From: HGM04593 sp045661205
GTDB lineage: Bacteria; Bacteroidota; Bacteroidia; Bacteroidales; Bacteroidaceae
Reading direction: 5' to 3'
Length of the DNA: 64,000 nucleotides
Assembly (NCBI GenBank): GCA_045661205.1
Contig: JAZRFE010000014.1
Span: 1 to 64,000 of the forward strand
Shown here piece by piece: positions 42,143 through 51,899 of the stretch. A program made the position numbers and the translations under genes. Within the stretch, counting starts at the first letter, position 1, and every line of letters starts with the position of its first letter. The notes beneath the pieces were generated by a model. It did not search any database. It was given only the letters and a program-made list of their open reading frames with translations, and was not told the origin of the DNA.

Positions 42143-43206
42143 GAAACATTGCGATTATAGTATTCACTCTGCTGGTGACACTTGTCTCCTGTGCAGATGG
42201 CGAGAGATATTACAGCATAAGCGGTACGGGCGTAACATCCGGCGACACGCTCTATCTGTATGGTCTCGATCGTCACTACGATTATATGGATACTATTCTT
42301 GCCGATGCCAATGGCGAGTTCGGATTTGAGCTTTATGCCGATACCGTCTTTCCTCTGACTCTGCTGATGCCCACAGGCGAGCCTCTGCTGCTGTATGCCG
42401 AGCCTGATGTCAAGGCGGTTGTCTCACCCGATACTGCGCGACAGGGCCGATGGGATGTTAAGGGTGGCAACCTGCAACAGGTGTACGATAGCATGGCGGC
42501 GCGTCTCGAGAATTTATCTCCCTCGAAATGTTTCGATGAGGTCGAGGAGTTTGTGCGTCGTTACCCCATGAGTGAGATTAACATAATGCTGTGGCGTCGC
42601 TACATGATAGAGTCGCCCGCTCCCAATGCGCGCAAGATACGCGACGTTTCCAATGTCCTCGGCGGAAAGCTCAAAGACGAAGAATATGTTGTGGCTGTTT
42701 TGGAGTTCCTCGATAAGAAACGCTCTTTGGCAAATATCAAATATACCTCGATGCCGGTTTTCAACCTGCTGCTGATGGACGACTCCACACGCATTTCCAA
42801 TTCCCGATACAAGGAGAAGTTCCTCGTGCTCAACTTTTGGGCATCGTGGGATTCCCTCTCGCGCGAGCATGTAAAGGAGATGAGTCGTTTGAGTAGTCGT
42901 TTTTCATCAGACGAATTTGCAATGCTCAATATTTCACTCGACCACGATACGGCACAGTGGCACAAAGCTGTCTATGCCGACTCCATTGTCGGAGACAATG
43001 TGTGCGATCTTAAAATATGGGATAATTTCCTTGTAGAGAGATACAATGTGAACAGTTTGCCTTACTCGGTACTTGTGAATCCGCAGTTGCTCAATATTGA
43101 GTATGATATCACCTCCGAGATGCTGGATGCCGAGCTCGACTCGCTCATCGTTACATATAAAAAGGATAAAGAGAAGAAAGAAAAGCGTCGCAAAAAGAAA
43201 AAATAG
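42139..43206 (+). CDS. Lipoprotein with DUF4369-like domain and thioredoxin-like fold lacking CxxC
   Basis: A 355-residue protein with lipobox 'TLVSC' (Cys about 18). The N-terminal 100 residues resemble DUF4369 ('GDTLYLYGLDRHYDYMDTIL'), and the C-terminal part is TlpA/AhpC-like ('KFLVLNFWASWDSLSREHVK', 'LPYSVLVNPQLL'). Where redox-active members have WCxxC, this one has 'SWDSLS', with no cysteine, so disulfide chemistry is excluded and a binding or structural role is likely. The tail is extremely basic, with a lysine/arginine-rich end. It overlaps typA by ATGA. Confidence 0.78.
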   Translation: MRNIAIIVFTLLVTLVSCADGERYYSISGTGVTSGDTLYLYGLDRHYDYMDTILADANGEFGFELYADTVFPLTLLMPTGEPLLLYAEPDVKAVVSPDTARQGRWDVKGGNLQQVYDSMAARLENLSPSKCFDEVEEFVRRYPMSEINIMLWRRYMIESPAPNARKIRDVSNVLGGKLKDEEYVVAVLEFLDKKRSLANIKYTSMPVFNLLLMDDSTRISNSRYKEKFLVLNFWASWDSLSREHVKEMSRLSSRFSSDEFAMLNISLDHDTAQWHKAVYADSIVGDNVCDLKIWDNFLVERYNVNSLPYSVLVNPQLLNIEYDITSEMLDAELDSLIVTYKKDKEKKEKRRKKKK

Positions 43207-43215
43207 GTTCGTGGA

Positions 43216-44754
43216 ATGTTAGTAAAGGTGTATGCGGCAGCATTGCAGGGGGTAAATGCCATACAGGTTACCATCGAGGTGAACGCACTTCGCGGTATCC
43301 GCTTTTTCCTCGTGGGTCTGCCCGATAATGCCGTAAAAGAGAGCCACGAACGTATAAGGTCGGCACTCGAATTCAACGGACTGAAATTCCCCAGCAAACA
43401 GATAGTTGTGAACATGGCTCCTGCCGACATCCGCAAGGAGGGGTCGGCATACGACCTGCCGATTGCCATAGGTATATTGGCTGCCGATGGGGTGGTGTCG
43501 AATGAACATCTCGGAAAATATCTCATCATGGGCGAGCTTGGCCTCGATGGAGGGCTTGTTCCCATAAAAGGTGCTCTGCCCATTGCATTGAAGGCTGCCG
43601 AGTGTGGCTACGAGGGTGTTATTCTTCCCGCGGCAAATGCTGCCGAGGCTTCTGTTGTGGGCGACATAAAGGTCTATGCGGCGGAAAACCTCATGCAGGT
43701 GATTCGTTTCCTCAATGGCGAGGAAGGTATGGCGTCGTACACCATGGATGTGGAGCGTGAATTCTATTCGCGACAGAGCAATTTTGAATTTGATTTCTCC
43801 GAGGTGCGCGGACAAGAGAGTGTCAAGCGTGCCTTTGAAGTTGCCGCCGCCGGCGGACACAACCTTATAATGATAGGCCCTCCGGGTAGCGGAAAGTCCA
43901 TGATGGCCAAACGTCTGCCATCGATACTGCCTCCGCTGACATTGCAGGAGAGCCTCGAAACAACAAAGATACATTCGGTGAGCGGATGTCTTGCGGGTGG
44001 TGCTTCTCTCATAACGCAACGCCCGTTCCGCAGTCCTCACCACACAATATCCTCGGTGGCTCTTGTGGGCGGTGGTGCAAACCCCAAGCCCGGAGAAATT
44101 TCGCTTGCCCACAATGGTGTGCTCTTTCTCGACGAACTTCCCGAGTTCAGCAGAAGTGTCCTCGAGGTTATGCGTCAGCCGTTGGAGGATAGAAAAATAT
44201 CTGTTGCCCGCGCCAACTACAAGGTGGAGTATCCTGCGGGAGTGATGTTCGTGGCCTCCATGAACCCTTGTCCGTGCGGATATTACAACCACCCTACAAA
44301 GGCTTGTGTGTGCAACCCCGGACAGGTGCAGCGATACCTCAATCGCATAAGCGGTCCTTTACTTGACCGTATCGACTTGCAGATAGAGATTGTCCCCGTA
44401 CCATTTGAAAAAATCTCCGATGCGCGCGAGGGTGAGCCCAGCGCAGCCATTCGCGAACGTGTGATTGCCGCGCGCAAGATACAGGAGCATCGCTTCAGAA
44501 ACGAAGAGGGTATATATTGCAACGCGCAGATGACTCCTAAACTGTCGAGTCGCTATGCCGTGATAGACGACACTTGTCGCACGTTGCTGCGCACGGCGAT
44601 GAATCGTTTCAACCTGTCGGCACGTGCGTACGATAGAATAGTAAAGGTGGCACGTACCATTGCCGACCTTGAGGCAAGCGAGAATATACAGAGCCACCAT
44701 ATTGCCGAGGCGATAGGCTACCGCAACCTCGACCGCGAGAATTGGGGTAATTGA
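43216..44754 (+). CDS. YifB/ComM-family Mg-chelatase-like AAA+ ATPase
   Basis: A 512-residue protein: N-terminal Lon-like S5 fold ('PDNAVKESHERIRSALEFNG'), AAA+ core with Walker A 'MIGPPGSGKSMMAKRLP' (about 215) and Walker B 'GVLFLDELPEF', a zinc-like 'PCPCGYYNHPTKACVC', and a C-terminal Mg_chelatase_C region. ComM is a hexameric helicase that promotes branch migration during natural transformation; YifB orthologues are widespread even in strains not known to be competent. It starts 9 bases after the preceding gene. Confidence 0.92.
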   Translation: MLVKVYAAALQGVNAIQVTIEVNALRGIRFFLVGLPDNAVKESHERIRSALEFNGLKFPSKQIVVNMAPADIRKEGSAYDLPIAIGILAADGVVSNEHLGKYLIMGELGLDGGLVPIKGALPIALKAAECGYEGVILPAANAAEASVVGDIKVYAAENLMQVIRFLNGEEGMASYTMDVEREFYSRQSNFEFDFSEVRGQESVKRAFEVAAAGGHNLIMIGPPGSGKSMMAKRLPSILPPLTLQESLETTKIHSVSGCLAGGASLITQRPFRSPHHTISSVALVGGGANPKPGEISLAHNGVLFLDELPEFSRSVLEVMRQPLEDRKISVARANYKVEYPAGVMFVASMNPCPCGYYNHPTKACVCNPGQVQRYLNRISGPLLDRIDLQIEIVPVPFEKISDAREGEPSAAIRERVIAARKIQEHRFRNEEGIYCNAQMTPKLSSRYAVIDDTCRTLLRTAMNRFNLSARAYDRIVKVARTIADLEASENIQSHHIAEAIGYRNLDRENWGN

Positions 44755-44806
44755 TTTACCGGGCTTTGGACAACTTAAACGAAAAATAACATAAAAATCA
44801 ATAATA

Positions 44807-46228
<1,422 letters not shown>

Positions 46229-46249
46229 CACAGGTTTTTCAATTTTGTG

Positions 46250-46837
46250 ATGACTGCATCAAAGACAATCTGTGTATATTGCGCATCGAGCAGTCGGGTG
46301 GCAAGCCTCTATTCCGAGGCTGCCACCCGACTGGGCTCGTTGATAGCCCGCAACGGCATGACGCTTGTCACCGGTGCCGGCTGCCAAGGGCTGATGCGCG
46401 CTGTTGAAGATGGAGCTTTGAACGAGGGTGGTAAGGCGATAGGTGTCATTCCCCGTTTTATGATTGATGCGGGTTGGCAACATCCATCGCTCACCGAGCT
46501 GCGCGTTACTGAAAATATGCACGAGCGCAAACAGCTTATGGCCGATCTTTCCGATGCAGTGATTGCTCTGCCGGGTGGTTGCGGCACCATGGAGGAGCTC
46601 CTCGAGATTATCACATGGAAGCAGCTTGGGCTTTATCTGAAACCTATTGTCATTTTAAATGTCGGCGGATATTACGACCACCTTATCAGGCAGCTTGAAC
46701 ATGCTGTCGATGAGCATTTTATGGGCGAAATTCACAGTAAGATATGGAGCGTGGCCTCAACACCCGAAGAGGCACTCGCCATCATAGAGGCTACTCCTGT
46801 GTGGGATGCTTCCATCAGAAAATATGCAGCATTATGA
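46250..46837 (+). CDS. LOG-family nucleoside-5'-monophosphate phosphoribohydrolase-like protein (TIGR00730)
   Basis: About 195 residues with the LOG signature 'ALPGGCGTMEELLE' (about 108-121) and 'TGAGCQGLMRAVEDGAL'. LOG proteins remove ribose 5-phosphate from AMP, other purine nucleotides or cytokinin nucleotides. ATG 46250 is preferred to GTG 46247. It overlaps the next gene by ATGA, opening the LOG-DUF4271-hemD run. Confidence 0.88.
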   Translation: MTASKTICVYCASSSRVASLYSEAATRLGSLIARNGMTLVTGAGCQGLMRAVEDGALNEGGKAIGVIPRFMIDAGWQHPSLTELRVTENMHERKQLMADLSDAVIALPGGCGTMEELLEIITWKQLGLYLKPIVILNVGGYYDHLIRQLEHAVDEHFMGEIHSKIWSVASTPEEALAIIEATPVWDASIRKYAAL

Positions 46838-47529
46838 CAGGTACAGCCATCCCCTATTTTTTTGGAAACGATAATCTGCTGCTCACGTTGTTCGTGATGA
46901 ACCTGTTGGGAATATCGTATGTCTTTATACTCAATGGAGAGAGTATATTCCAGCGAATAAAGAGCCTGTTCTATTACAGTCGCAACTCAAAGCCTTATAA
47001 CAATCAGACGCATATCAACCGTTTCTGCAACATGATTCTATACTCGCAGGCGGTTCTTTTCTATTCGGTGATTGCCTTTGCACAGTTGAAGTATAGTCAC
47101 GGAATTGTAAATGCGGAGATGAGCTATCTTTATTGGGGAATATATATGTTGCTCTTTGCTATTTCTATTTTTGCCAAGCGTCTCATGTATGATATTGTGA
47201 ATGCAATATTGTTCACTCCGCAGCAGACTCGCGAATGGAGAATTTCTTATTTCTTTACAATGCAGCTTTCGGGCTTTATGTTGTTGCCATTGGTGCTCGC
47301 GATGCTCATAGTGCCCGACGTTCCGCGCCGAGTGTATGTGGTATATCTAACTGTAACTGCGTTAATGTGTTTATTTATGTTAATAAGTAGATGCAGAAAA
47401 CTTATTTTTATGCAAAAAAACGGTTTTTTGGATATTATTTTGTATCTTTGCGCGCTTGAAATATTACCAATAGCGGTACTTTTGAAAGCGATCAACGAAC
47501 TGAACGATTTTTTAACGATAAATTTTTAG
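46834..47529 (+). CDS. DUF4271 integral membrane protein
   Basis: A 231-residue protein with about six membrane helices, beginning after 'MTGTAIPYFFGNDNLLLTLF' and ending 'AINELNDFLTINF'. DUF4271 is found in Bacteroidetes next to hemD, as here; function unknown. ATG 46834 overlaps the LOG stop (ATGA) and is right because upstream codons run inside the LOG gene. hemD follows 4 bases later. Confidence 0.82.
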   Translation: MTGTAIPYFFGNDNLLLTLFVMNLLGISYVFILNGESIFQRIKSLFYYSRNSKPYNNQTHINRFCNMILYSQAVLFYSVIAFAQLKYSHGIVNAEMSYLYWGIYMLLFAISIFAKRLMYDIVNAILFTPQQTREWRISYFFTMQLSGFMLLPLVLAMLIVPDVPRRVYVVYLTVTALMCLFMLISRCRKLIFMQKNGFLDIILYLCALEILPIAVLLKAINELNDFLTINF

Positions 47530-47533
47530 GACA

Positions 47534-48277
47534 TTGAAGGTAAATAAGATTCTTGTATCACAACCAAAACCGGCTACAGAAAAGTCACCTTATTTCGATA
47601 TAGCGGAGAAGCATAAAGTGCAGATAGATTTCCGTTCATTTATCAAGGTTGAGGGGTTGACTGCGAAAGAATTCAGACAGCAAAAGGTCTCAATTCCGGG
47701 ACATACCGCTATCGTATTCCTGTCGCGTCATGCAATTGATTACTTTTTTACATTGTGCAAGGATTTACGCGTAACAATTCCCGATGATATGAAATATTTC
47801 TGTCTATCGGAGACTATATCTTTGTATATTCAGAAGTATGTGCAGTATCGCAAGAGAAAGGTGTTCTATGGCAATGGTCATATTCAGGACTTGGCTCCTC
47901 TCTTTGCAAAGCATAAGAACGAGCGTTATTTTGTGCCTATGTCCAACATTAATAACGACGACTTGTGCAAGATGTTCGACTCTTATGGAATCGAACACTC
48001 TCAGGCTGAAATGTACCGTACGGTAAGCAACGACTTCGAGCCCGAATTTATCGATCAGTATGATATGCTTATCTTCTTCAGCCCTCATGGAATTGAGTCG
48101 CTGTTCAAGAATGTGCCCAACTTCGAGCAGGGCAACAAACTCATTGCTTGTTTCGGCAAGGTTACTGCCGATGCAATACGCAATGCAGGCTTGCGTCTCG
48201 ACCTTGAGGCGCCCACTGCCGAGGCTACGTCTATGACTGCTGCTCTCGACCAGTATCTTGCAAAAATACAGAAATAG
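47534..48277 (+). CDS. hemD: Uroporphyrinogen-III synthase
   Basis: A 247-residue protein of the HEM4 family ('KILVSQPKPATEKSPYFDIA', 'AIVFLSRHAIDYFF', 'YRTVSNDFEP', 'LIFFSPHGIESLF', 'ACFGKVTADAIRNAG'). It closes hydroxymethylbilane to uroporphyrinogen III in tetrapyrrole synthesis. The start is TTG (47534), supported by conservation of the 'KVNKILVSQPKP' N-terminus in Bacteroides homologues I recall. Terminated by the hairpin at 48300. Confidence 0.88.
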   Translation: MKVNKILVSQPKPATEKSPYFDIAEKHKVQIDFRSFIKVEGLTAKEFRQQKVSIPGHTAIVFLSRHAIDYFFTLCKDLRVTIPDDMKYFCLSETISLYIQKYVQYRKRKVFYGNGHIQDLAPLFAKHKNERYFVPMSNINNDDLCKMFDSYGIEHSQAEMYRTVSNDFEPEFIDQYDMLIFFSPHGIESLFKNVPNFEQGNKLIACFGKVTADAIRNAGLRLDLEAPTAEATSMTAALDQYLAKIQK

Positions 48278-48299
48278 TTAAAAGGAACAGAATATATAG

Positions 48300-48338
48300 G
48301 CTACCCTGTTATATGCGCATAATAGGGTGGCTTTTTGT
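48300..48338 (+). terminator. Terminator between hemD and rnpA
   Basis: GGCTACCCTGTTAT (48299-48312) pairs with ATAATAGGGTGGCT (48319-48332), 14 pairs with three wobbles, then TTTTTG. It separates the hemD unit from rnpA. Confidence 0.72.
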
Positions 48339-48356
48339 TTAAAATATATAGAGGAG

Positions 48357-48752
48357 ATGGAGAAGAATTATAAATTTACAAAAAGTGAACGTCTGTCGCG
48401 TAAGTCTGTTGTTGAGCAACTTTATGCCGAAGGTCGTTCGGTGGCGGCTTTTCCCCTGCGTGCAGTGTATCTTCCGCTAGAGCCCGAAGAGGGTGAACCG
48501 GCAGCCTCTATATTGATATCCGTTTCCAAGAAACGTTTTCGTCATGCCGTAGACCGTAACCTTGTGAAACGTCGTCTGCGCGAAGCTTATAGATTGAACA
48601 AGCATCATTTCGTAGAGATATTGCAGCAAAGGGGTTGTCGCATGGCAGTCTCCATTCTTTACCTCGATAAGCAACACCATTCTTTTGTTCATTTGCAGGC
48701 GCGCCTCAGAAAACTGTTGCAGGCTATAATCACTAAAGAGTACGAAGTGTGA
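48357..48752 (+). CDS. rnpA: Ribonuclease P protein component
   Basis: 131 residues, with the RNR motif 'SVSKKRFRHAVDRNLVKRRL' (about 56-75) and 'KSERLSRKSVVEQLYAEG' at the N-terminus. It binds the catalytic RNase P RNA for tRNA 5' processing. ATG 48357, preceded by GAGGAG, is chosen over upstream codons that lie in the terminator region. It overlaps yidD by GTGA. Confidence 0.93.
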   Translation: MEKNYKFTKSERLSRKSVVEQLYAEGRSVAAFPLRAVYLPLEPEEGEPAASILISVSKKRFRHAVDRNLVKRRLREAYRLNKHHFVEILQQRGCRMAVSILYLDKQHHSFVHLQARLRKLLQAIITKEYEV

Positions 48753-48970
48753 GGCGTTTTTTTGTTTGGTTACTAATACTTCCCATTAAGTTCTATCAGC
48801 GTTGTATATCCCCGCTGACGCCGCCGTCGTGTCGTTACACTCCCACATGTTCGCAGTATGCGATAGAGGCACTGCGCAAGCATGGTGTTTTTAAGGGGCT
48901 TTATCTTGCTGTACGCAGGTTGCTGCGTTGCCACCCCTGGGGAGGTTCGGGTTACGACCCTGTACCTTAA
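48749..48970 (+). CDS. yidD: Membrane protein insertion efficiency factor YidD
   Basis: A 73-residue protein with the family core 'YQRCISPLTPPSCRYTPTCS' and 'LRCHPWGGSGYDPVP'. It helps YidC-dependent membrane insertion and is normally next to rnpA. The start is GTG, overlapping the rnpA stop. Its stop codon overlaps that of the convergent fucosidase gene, with no terminator between them. Confidence 0.95.
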   Translation: MRRFFVWLLILPIKFYQRCISPLTPPSCRYTPTCSQYAIEALRKHGVFKGLYLAVRRLLRCHPWGGSGYDPVP

Positions 48971-50829
48971 AGGTCGTTTATAATAACTCCAAACTCGGCT
49001 ATCGTATATGTACCGTTGTTGTCAGTTGTCTCTAACGGCTCTATTTTCAGAAGACGCACATCTTTTTCTTTTCCGAATCTTACATTTTGTGCAATAGGGT
49101 TGTTGCGTATATTGTCAAATTCCCTGTCGCCGCCATCTTGTTCCCAAATGTTGCCGTCAGTACTTGTGTAAATGCGGTATTTTGTGATTGTTCCTGTGCT
49201 GTTCACCTCTCCGCATGGGATATATGAAAAGCCTTTAATCTTTATGACCTCTGTCAGGTCTACTATTAGCGGTTGCATATTCTTGCTTTTCCAGATAGTC
49301 TCATTGTCGTTGTCGAATATCATTTTAGAATCGTTGCCCGGGGTCTGCCATGCCGATGAAGAGAAATGCTCTTTTGCAATTCCGTTATTTGCGCCAAGCT
49401 CGGGGCAGTAGAATAGTCCCACTTGCTCTATTTCGGCTGTGCGGCGACACTCTTCTATTGTTATGCGTATCTCTTCGGCAGCAGTGTCCGAGAAACGTAG
49501 CAGTCGTTTGTAGCCTATCGTAGTGCCTCGGCCGACAGTCATCCACTGTCCATTGATAAGAAGTTCCACCTTGAACTTCTCTACACGCTGACCTTTGGCG
49601 ATGTTCTCTTTAAGCATCACACAATTTACCTTGTCGCACGAATTAACCTTATATATAATGCTTTCTCCAGCCGCTAATTTTTTTATGCTGTTGCTGCCTT
49701 TTACAAAATTCTTACTAAAGGCGTTGCGCAGATATTCGCCAAACTCTTTCAAGCGGAGAGAGTCGATAGGGTGTACCTTACCTTCGGGTGTGGGAGGTAT
49801 ATTCAATAAGAGTGATGAATTGCTGCCGACAGAGGAGAAATATATATCGACCAGGTTTTTCAACGAGCGCACTCTGTTGTCCTGACTCTTGTGATAGAAC
49901 CATCCCGGTCTTATTGAAACATCTGTTTCCGAGGCGTACCAGAACAGCTCTTCGGCTTTTTTTATCAGGTCGCGGCTGCCAAGGTCGCGGCTGGTGTCGT
50001 CTATCTTCAATCTCTCTCTTATCTCGTCGCTGTTTTTGTATACTTTAGGCGCAAGTGGGGTTACGTTCCACTCCGACTCTCGCCCTTTCCCACTCTCGTT
50101 TCCCACCCAGCGTATGTCGTCGCCGCAGATAGCTGTTACAGCTTCGGGTTGCAGACGATGAATGGTCTCTGTAATGGCTTCCCAATCATATACCTGCACT
50201 TTGCCATTGGGGCCTTCGCCACATGCTCCATCGAACCACACTTCGGCAACCTCGCCATAGTTTGTAAGCAGTTCAGTAAGTTGATTTATGAAGTATTTGT
50301 TGTATTCGGGTGAGTCGCCATAGCTCGGTGCGTTTCTGTCCCACGGTGACAGGTAGACTCCGAATTTTATGCCATGCTTGTGGCACGCTTCGCTAATCTC
50401 TTTTACAATATCACCCTTGTATTGCGAGTTCTTTACACTGTGCTCGGTATATTTCGATGGCCACAGACAAAAACCGTCGTGGTGCTTGCAGGTGAGAATT
50501 ATCAGTTTGAACCCGCCGGCCTTGAGCGATTCTACTATCTGGTTTGCGTCAAAGGCTGTGGGGTTGAAGAGTGAAGCCTCTTCCTTGCCGTCGCCCCACT
50601 CGCGGTCGGTGTAGGTGTTTATTCCATAATGCAGAAAGGCTGTTAGTTCCATCTGTTGCCACTCGAGCTGATTGTCGGTAGGTGTCACACGTGCAGCAAT
50701 GTCTATAATCTCTTCGTTTGTGGCTCCTTGCGGAATAATCACATGTTTTTTGTAAAGTTTTTCACTTTCTACTGTGCACGACAGGCATGCAAATGCTACA
50801 AGTGCCAATGCGAGGATGATCTTTTTCAT
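48967..50829 (-). CDS. Alpha-L-fucosidase (GH29) lipoprotein with C-terminal discoidin/CBM32-like domain
   Basis: About 620 residues. The lipobox is 'FACLSC' (Cys about 18). The GH29 barrel shows 'FLHYGINTYTDREWGDG', 'LTCKHHDGFCLWPSKYT', 'FGVYLSPWDRN' and the nucleophile in 'VAEVWFDGACGEG' (about 215). A C-terminal F5/8-type domain (about 490-620, 'FDNDNETIWKS') probably binds sugar. It removes alpha-L-fucose from host or dietary glycans at the cell surface. ATG 50829 is chosen: the longer frame runs into the korB terminator. Confidence 0.9.
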   Translation of the reverse strand: MKKIILALALVAFACLSCTVESEKLYKKHVIIPQGATNEEIIDIAARVTPTDNQLEWQQMELTAFLHYGINTYTDREWGDGKEEASLFNPTAFDANQIVESLKAGGFKLIILTCKHHDGFCLWPSKYTEHSVKNSQYKGDIVKEISEACHKHGIKFGVYLSPWDRNAPSYGDSPEYNKYFINQLTELLTNYGEVAEVWFDGACGEGPNGKVQVYDWEAITETIHRLQPEAVTAICGDDIRWVGNESGKGRESEWNVTPLAPKVYKNSDEIRERLKIDDTSRDLGSRDLIKKAEELFWYASETDVSIRPGWFYHKSQDNRVRSLKNLVDIYFSSVGSNSSLLLNIPPTPEGKVHPIDSLRLKEFGEYLRNAFSKNFVKGSNSIKKLAAGESIIYKVNSCDKVNCVMLKENIAKGQRVEKFKVELLINGQWMTVGRGTTIGYKRLLRFSDTAAEEIRITIEECRRTAEIEQVGLFYCPELGANNGIAKEHFSSSAWQTPGNDSKMIFDNDNETIWKSKNMQPLIVDLTEVIKIKGFSYIPCGEVNSTGTITKYRIYTSTDGNIWEQDGGDREFDNIRNNPIAQNVRFGKEKDVRLLKIEPLETTDNNGTYTIAEFGVIINDL

Positions 50830-50849
50830 AGCCTTTCTTGTTTGTTGAA

Positions 50850-50881
50850 AAACGCGGTTGCCTTTCAAGACAACCGCGTTT
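50850..50881 (-). terminator. Terminator of korB
   Basis: AAACGCGGTTG (50850-50860), 10-nt loop, CAACCGCGTTT (50871-50881); on the minus strand it ends in a T-run, between korB and the fucosidase gene. Confidence 0.87.
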
Positions 50882-50891
50882 ACTATCATTC

Positions 50892-51896
50892 TTATTTAAT
50901 TTCCCATGTTTCGTTTGTGGCAAGCAGTTCGGTGAAGTTGTGATACTTTTTCATCTGCTTAACCTCCTCTATCTGCTCGTAGATAGAGTCGTTGTATGTG
51001 GGGGCATCTACATCTCTGATGACTCCGAGTGCTATGGGGAACTCGGGGCCTTGCATCAATGCAAGTTTCAGGTGCAGAGTAGTGTCGGCGCAGTGTGCGT
51101 CGTGAACAAGAATGTCCTTTTCGGTGATTCCGTTCTCGCCAATTTTTACAACCTTCAGTCCGAAGCCCTCCTGCATGAGTCCAAACTCGTTGTTTTCGCC
51201 GAAAATCATAGGCTTGCCATGCTCCAGATGTATTGAGTTCTTGGCACGACCCTCTTTGTTGTAAACACTGTCGTGTGTGCCATTGTTGAAGATTACGCAG
51301 TTCTGCAATACCTCGGTAACTGCCGCACCCTTGTGCTGTGCTGCCGCTTTCAGGCACTCGATGGCTACGGGCATGTCTGTTGCTACGCATCGTGCGAAGA
51401 AACGGCCGCGTGCACCGAAACACAACTCTGCGGGTGTAAAGGGGTCTTCAACTGTGCCGTAGGGCGATGATTTGCTCACAAAACCGCGTGCCGAAGTGGG
51501 CGAGTACTGTCCTTTGGTAAGTCCGTAGATGCGGTTGTTGAGCAGTATCATGTTGATGTCGATGTTGCGTCTTACGGCGTGGATAAAGTGGTTACCACCG
51601 ATGGCAAGTCCATCGCCGTCGCCCGACACCTGCCATACACTCAGTTCGGGATTGGCAATCTTTACGCCTGTGGCAATGGCTGCTGCACGACCATGGATTG
51701 TGTGAAATCCGTAAGTGTTCATGTAGTAGGGCAGACGCGAAGAACAGCCGATACCCGAAATTACAGCCGTCTGATGGGGTGCAACCCCAAGTTCGCTCAT
51801 TGCTTTGTGTAACGCACCCAGGAAAGAGTGGTCGCCACAACCCGGACACCAACGGGGCTGTCCGAATTTAAAATCTTTTACTGTATATTCGCTCAT
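50892..51896 (-). CDS. korB: 2-oxoglutarate (2-oxoacid):ferredoxin oxidoreductase, beta subunit
   Basis: A 334-residue thiamine-diphosphate subunit: 'RWCPGCGDHSFLGALHKAM' near the N-terminus, 'SGIGCSSRLPYYMNTYGFHT', 'HGRAAAIATGVKIANP', and the ThDP motif 'SGDGDGLAIGGNHFIHAVRR' with 'LLNNRIYGLTKGQYSPT'. With KorA it interconverts 2-oxoglutarate and succinyl-CoA using ferredoxin, feeding the reductive branch of the anaerobic TCA pathway. It begins 3 bases after korA. Substrate preference (2-oxoglutarate rather than other oxoacids) is inferred from the KorAB-type arrangement. Confidence 0.92.
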   Translation of the reverse strand: MSEYTVKDFKFGQPRWCPGCGDHSFLGALHKAMSELGVAPHQTAVISGIGCSSRLPYYMNTYGFHTIHGRAAAIATGVKIANPELSVWQVSGDGDGLAIGGNHFIHAVRRNIDINMILLNNRIYGLTKGQYSPTSARGFVSKSSPYGTVEDPFTPAELCFGARGRFFARCVATDMPVAIECLKAAAQHKGAAVTEVLQNCVIFNNGTHDSVYNKEGRAKNSIHLEHGKPMIFGENNEFGLMQEGFGLKVVKIGENGITEKDILVHDAHCADTTLHLKLALMQGPEFPIALGVIRDVDAPTYNDSIYEQIEEVKQMKKYHNFTELLATNETWEIK

Positions 51897-51899
51897 GGC

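Noticed and set aside
44755..44806. Possible SAH riboswitch before ahcY
   Set aside because: Only 52 bases are available and no paired structure of that class is visible.
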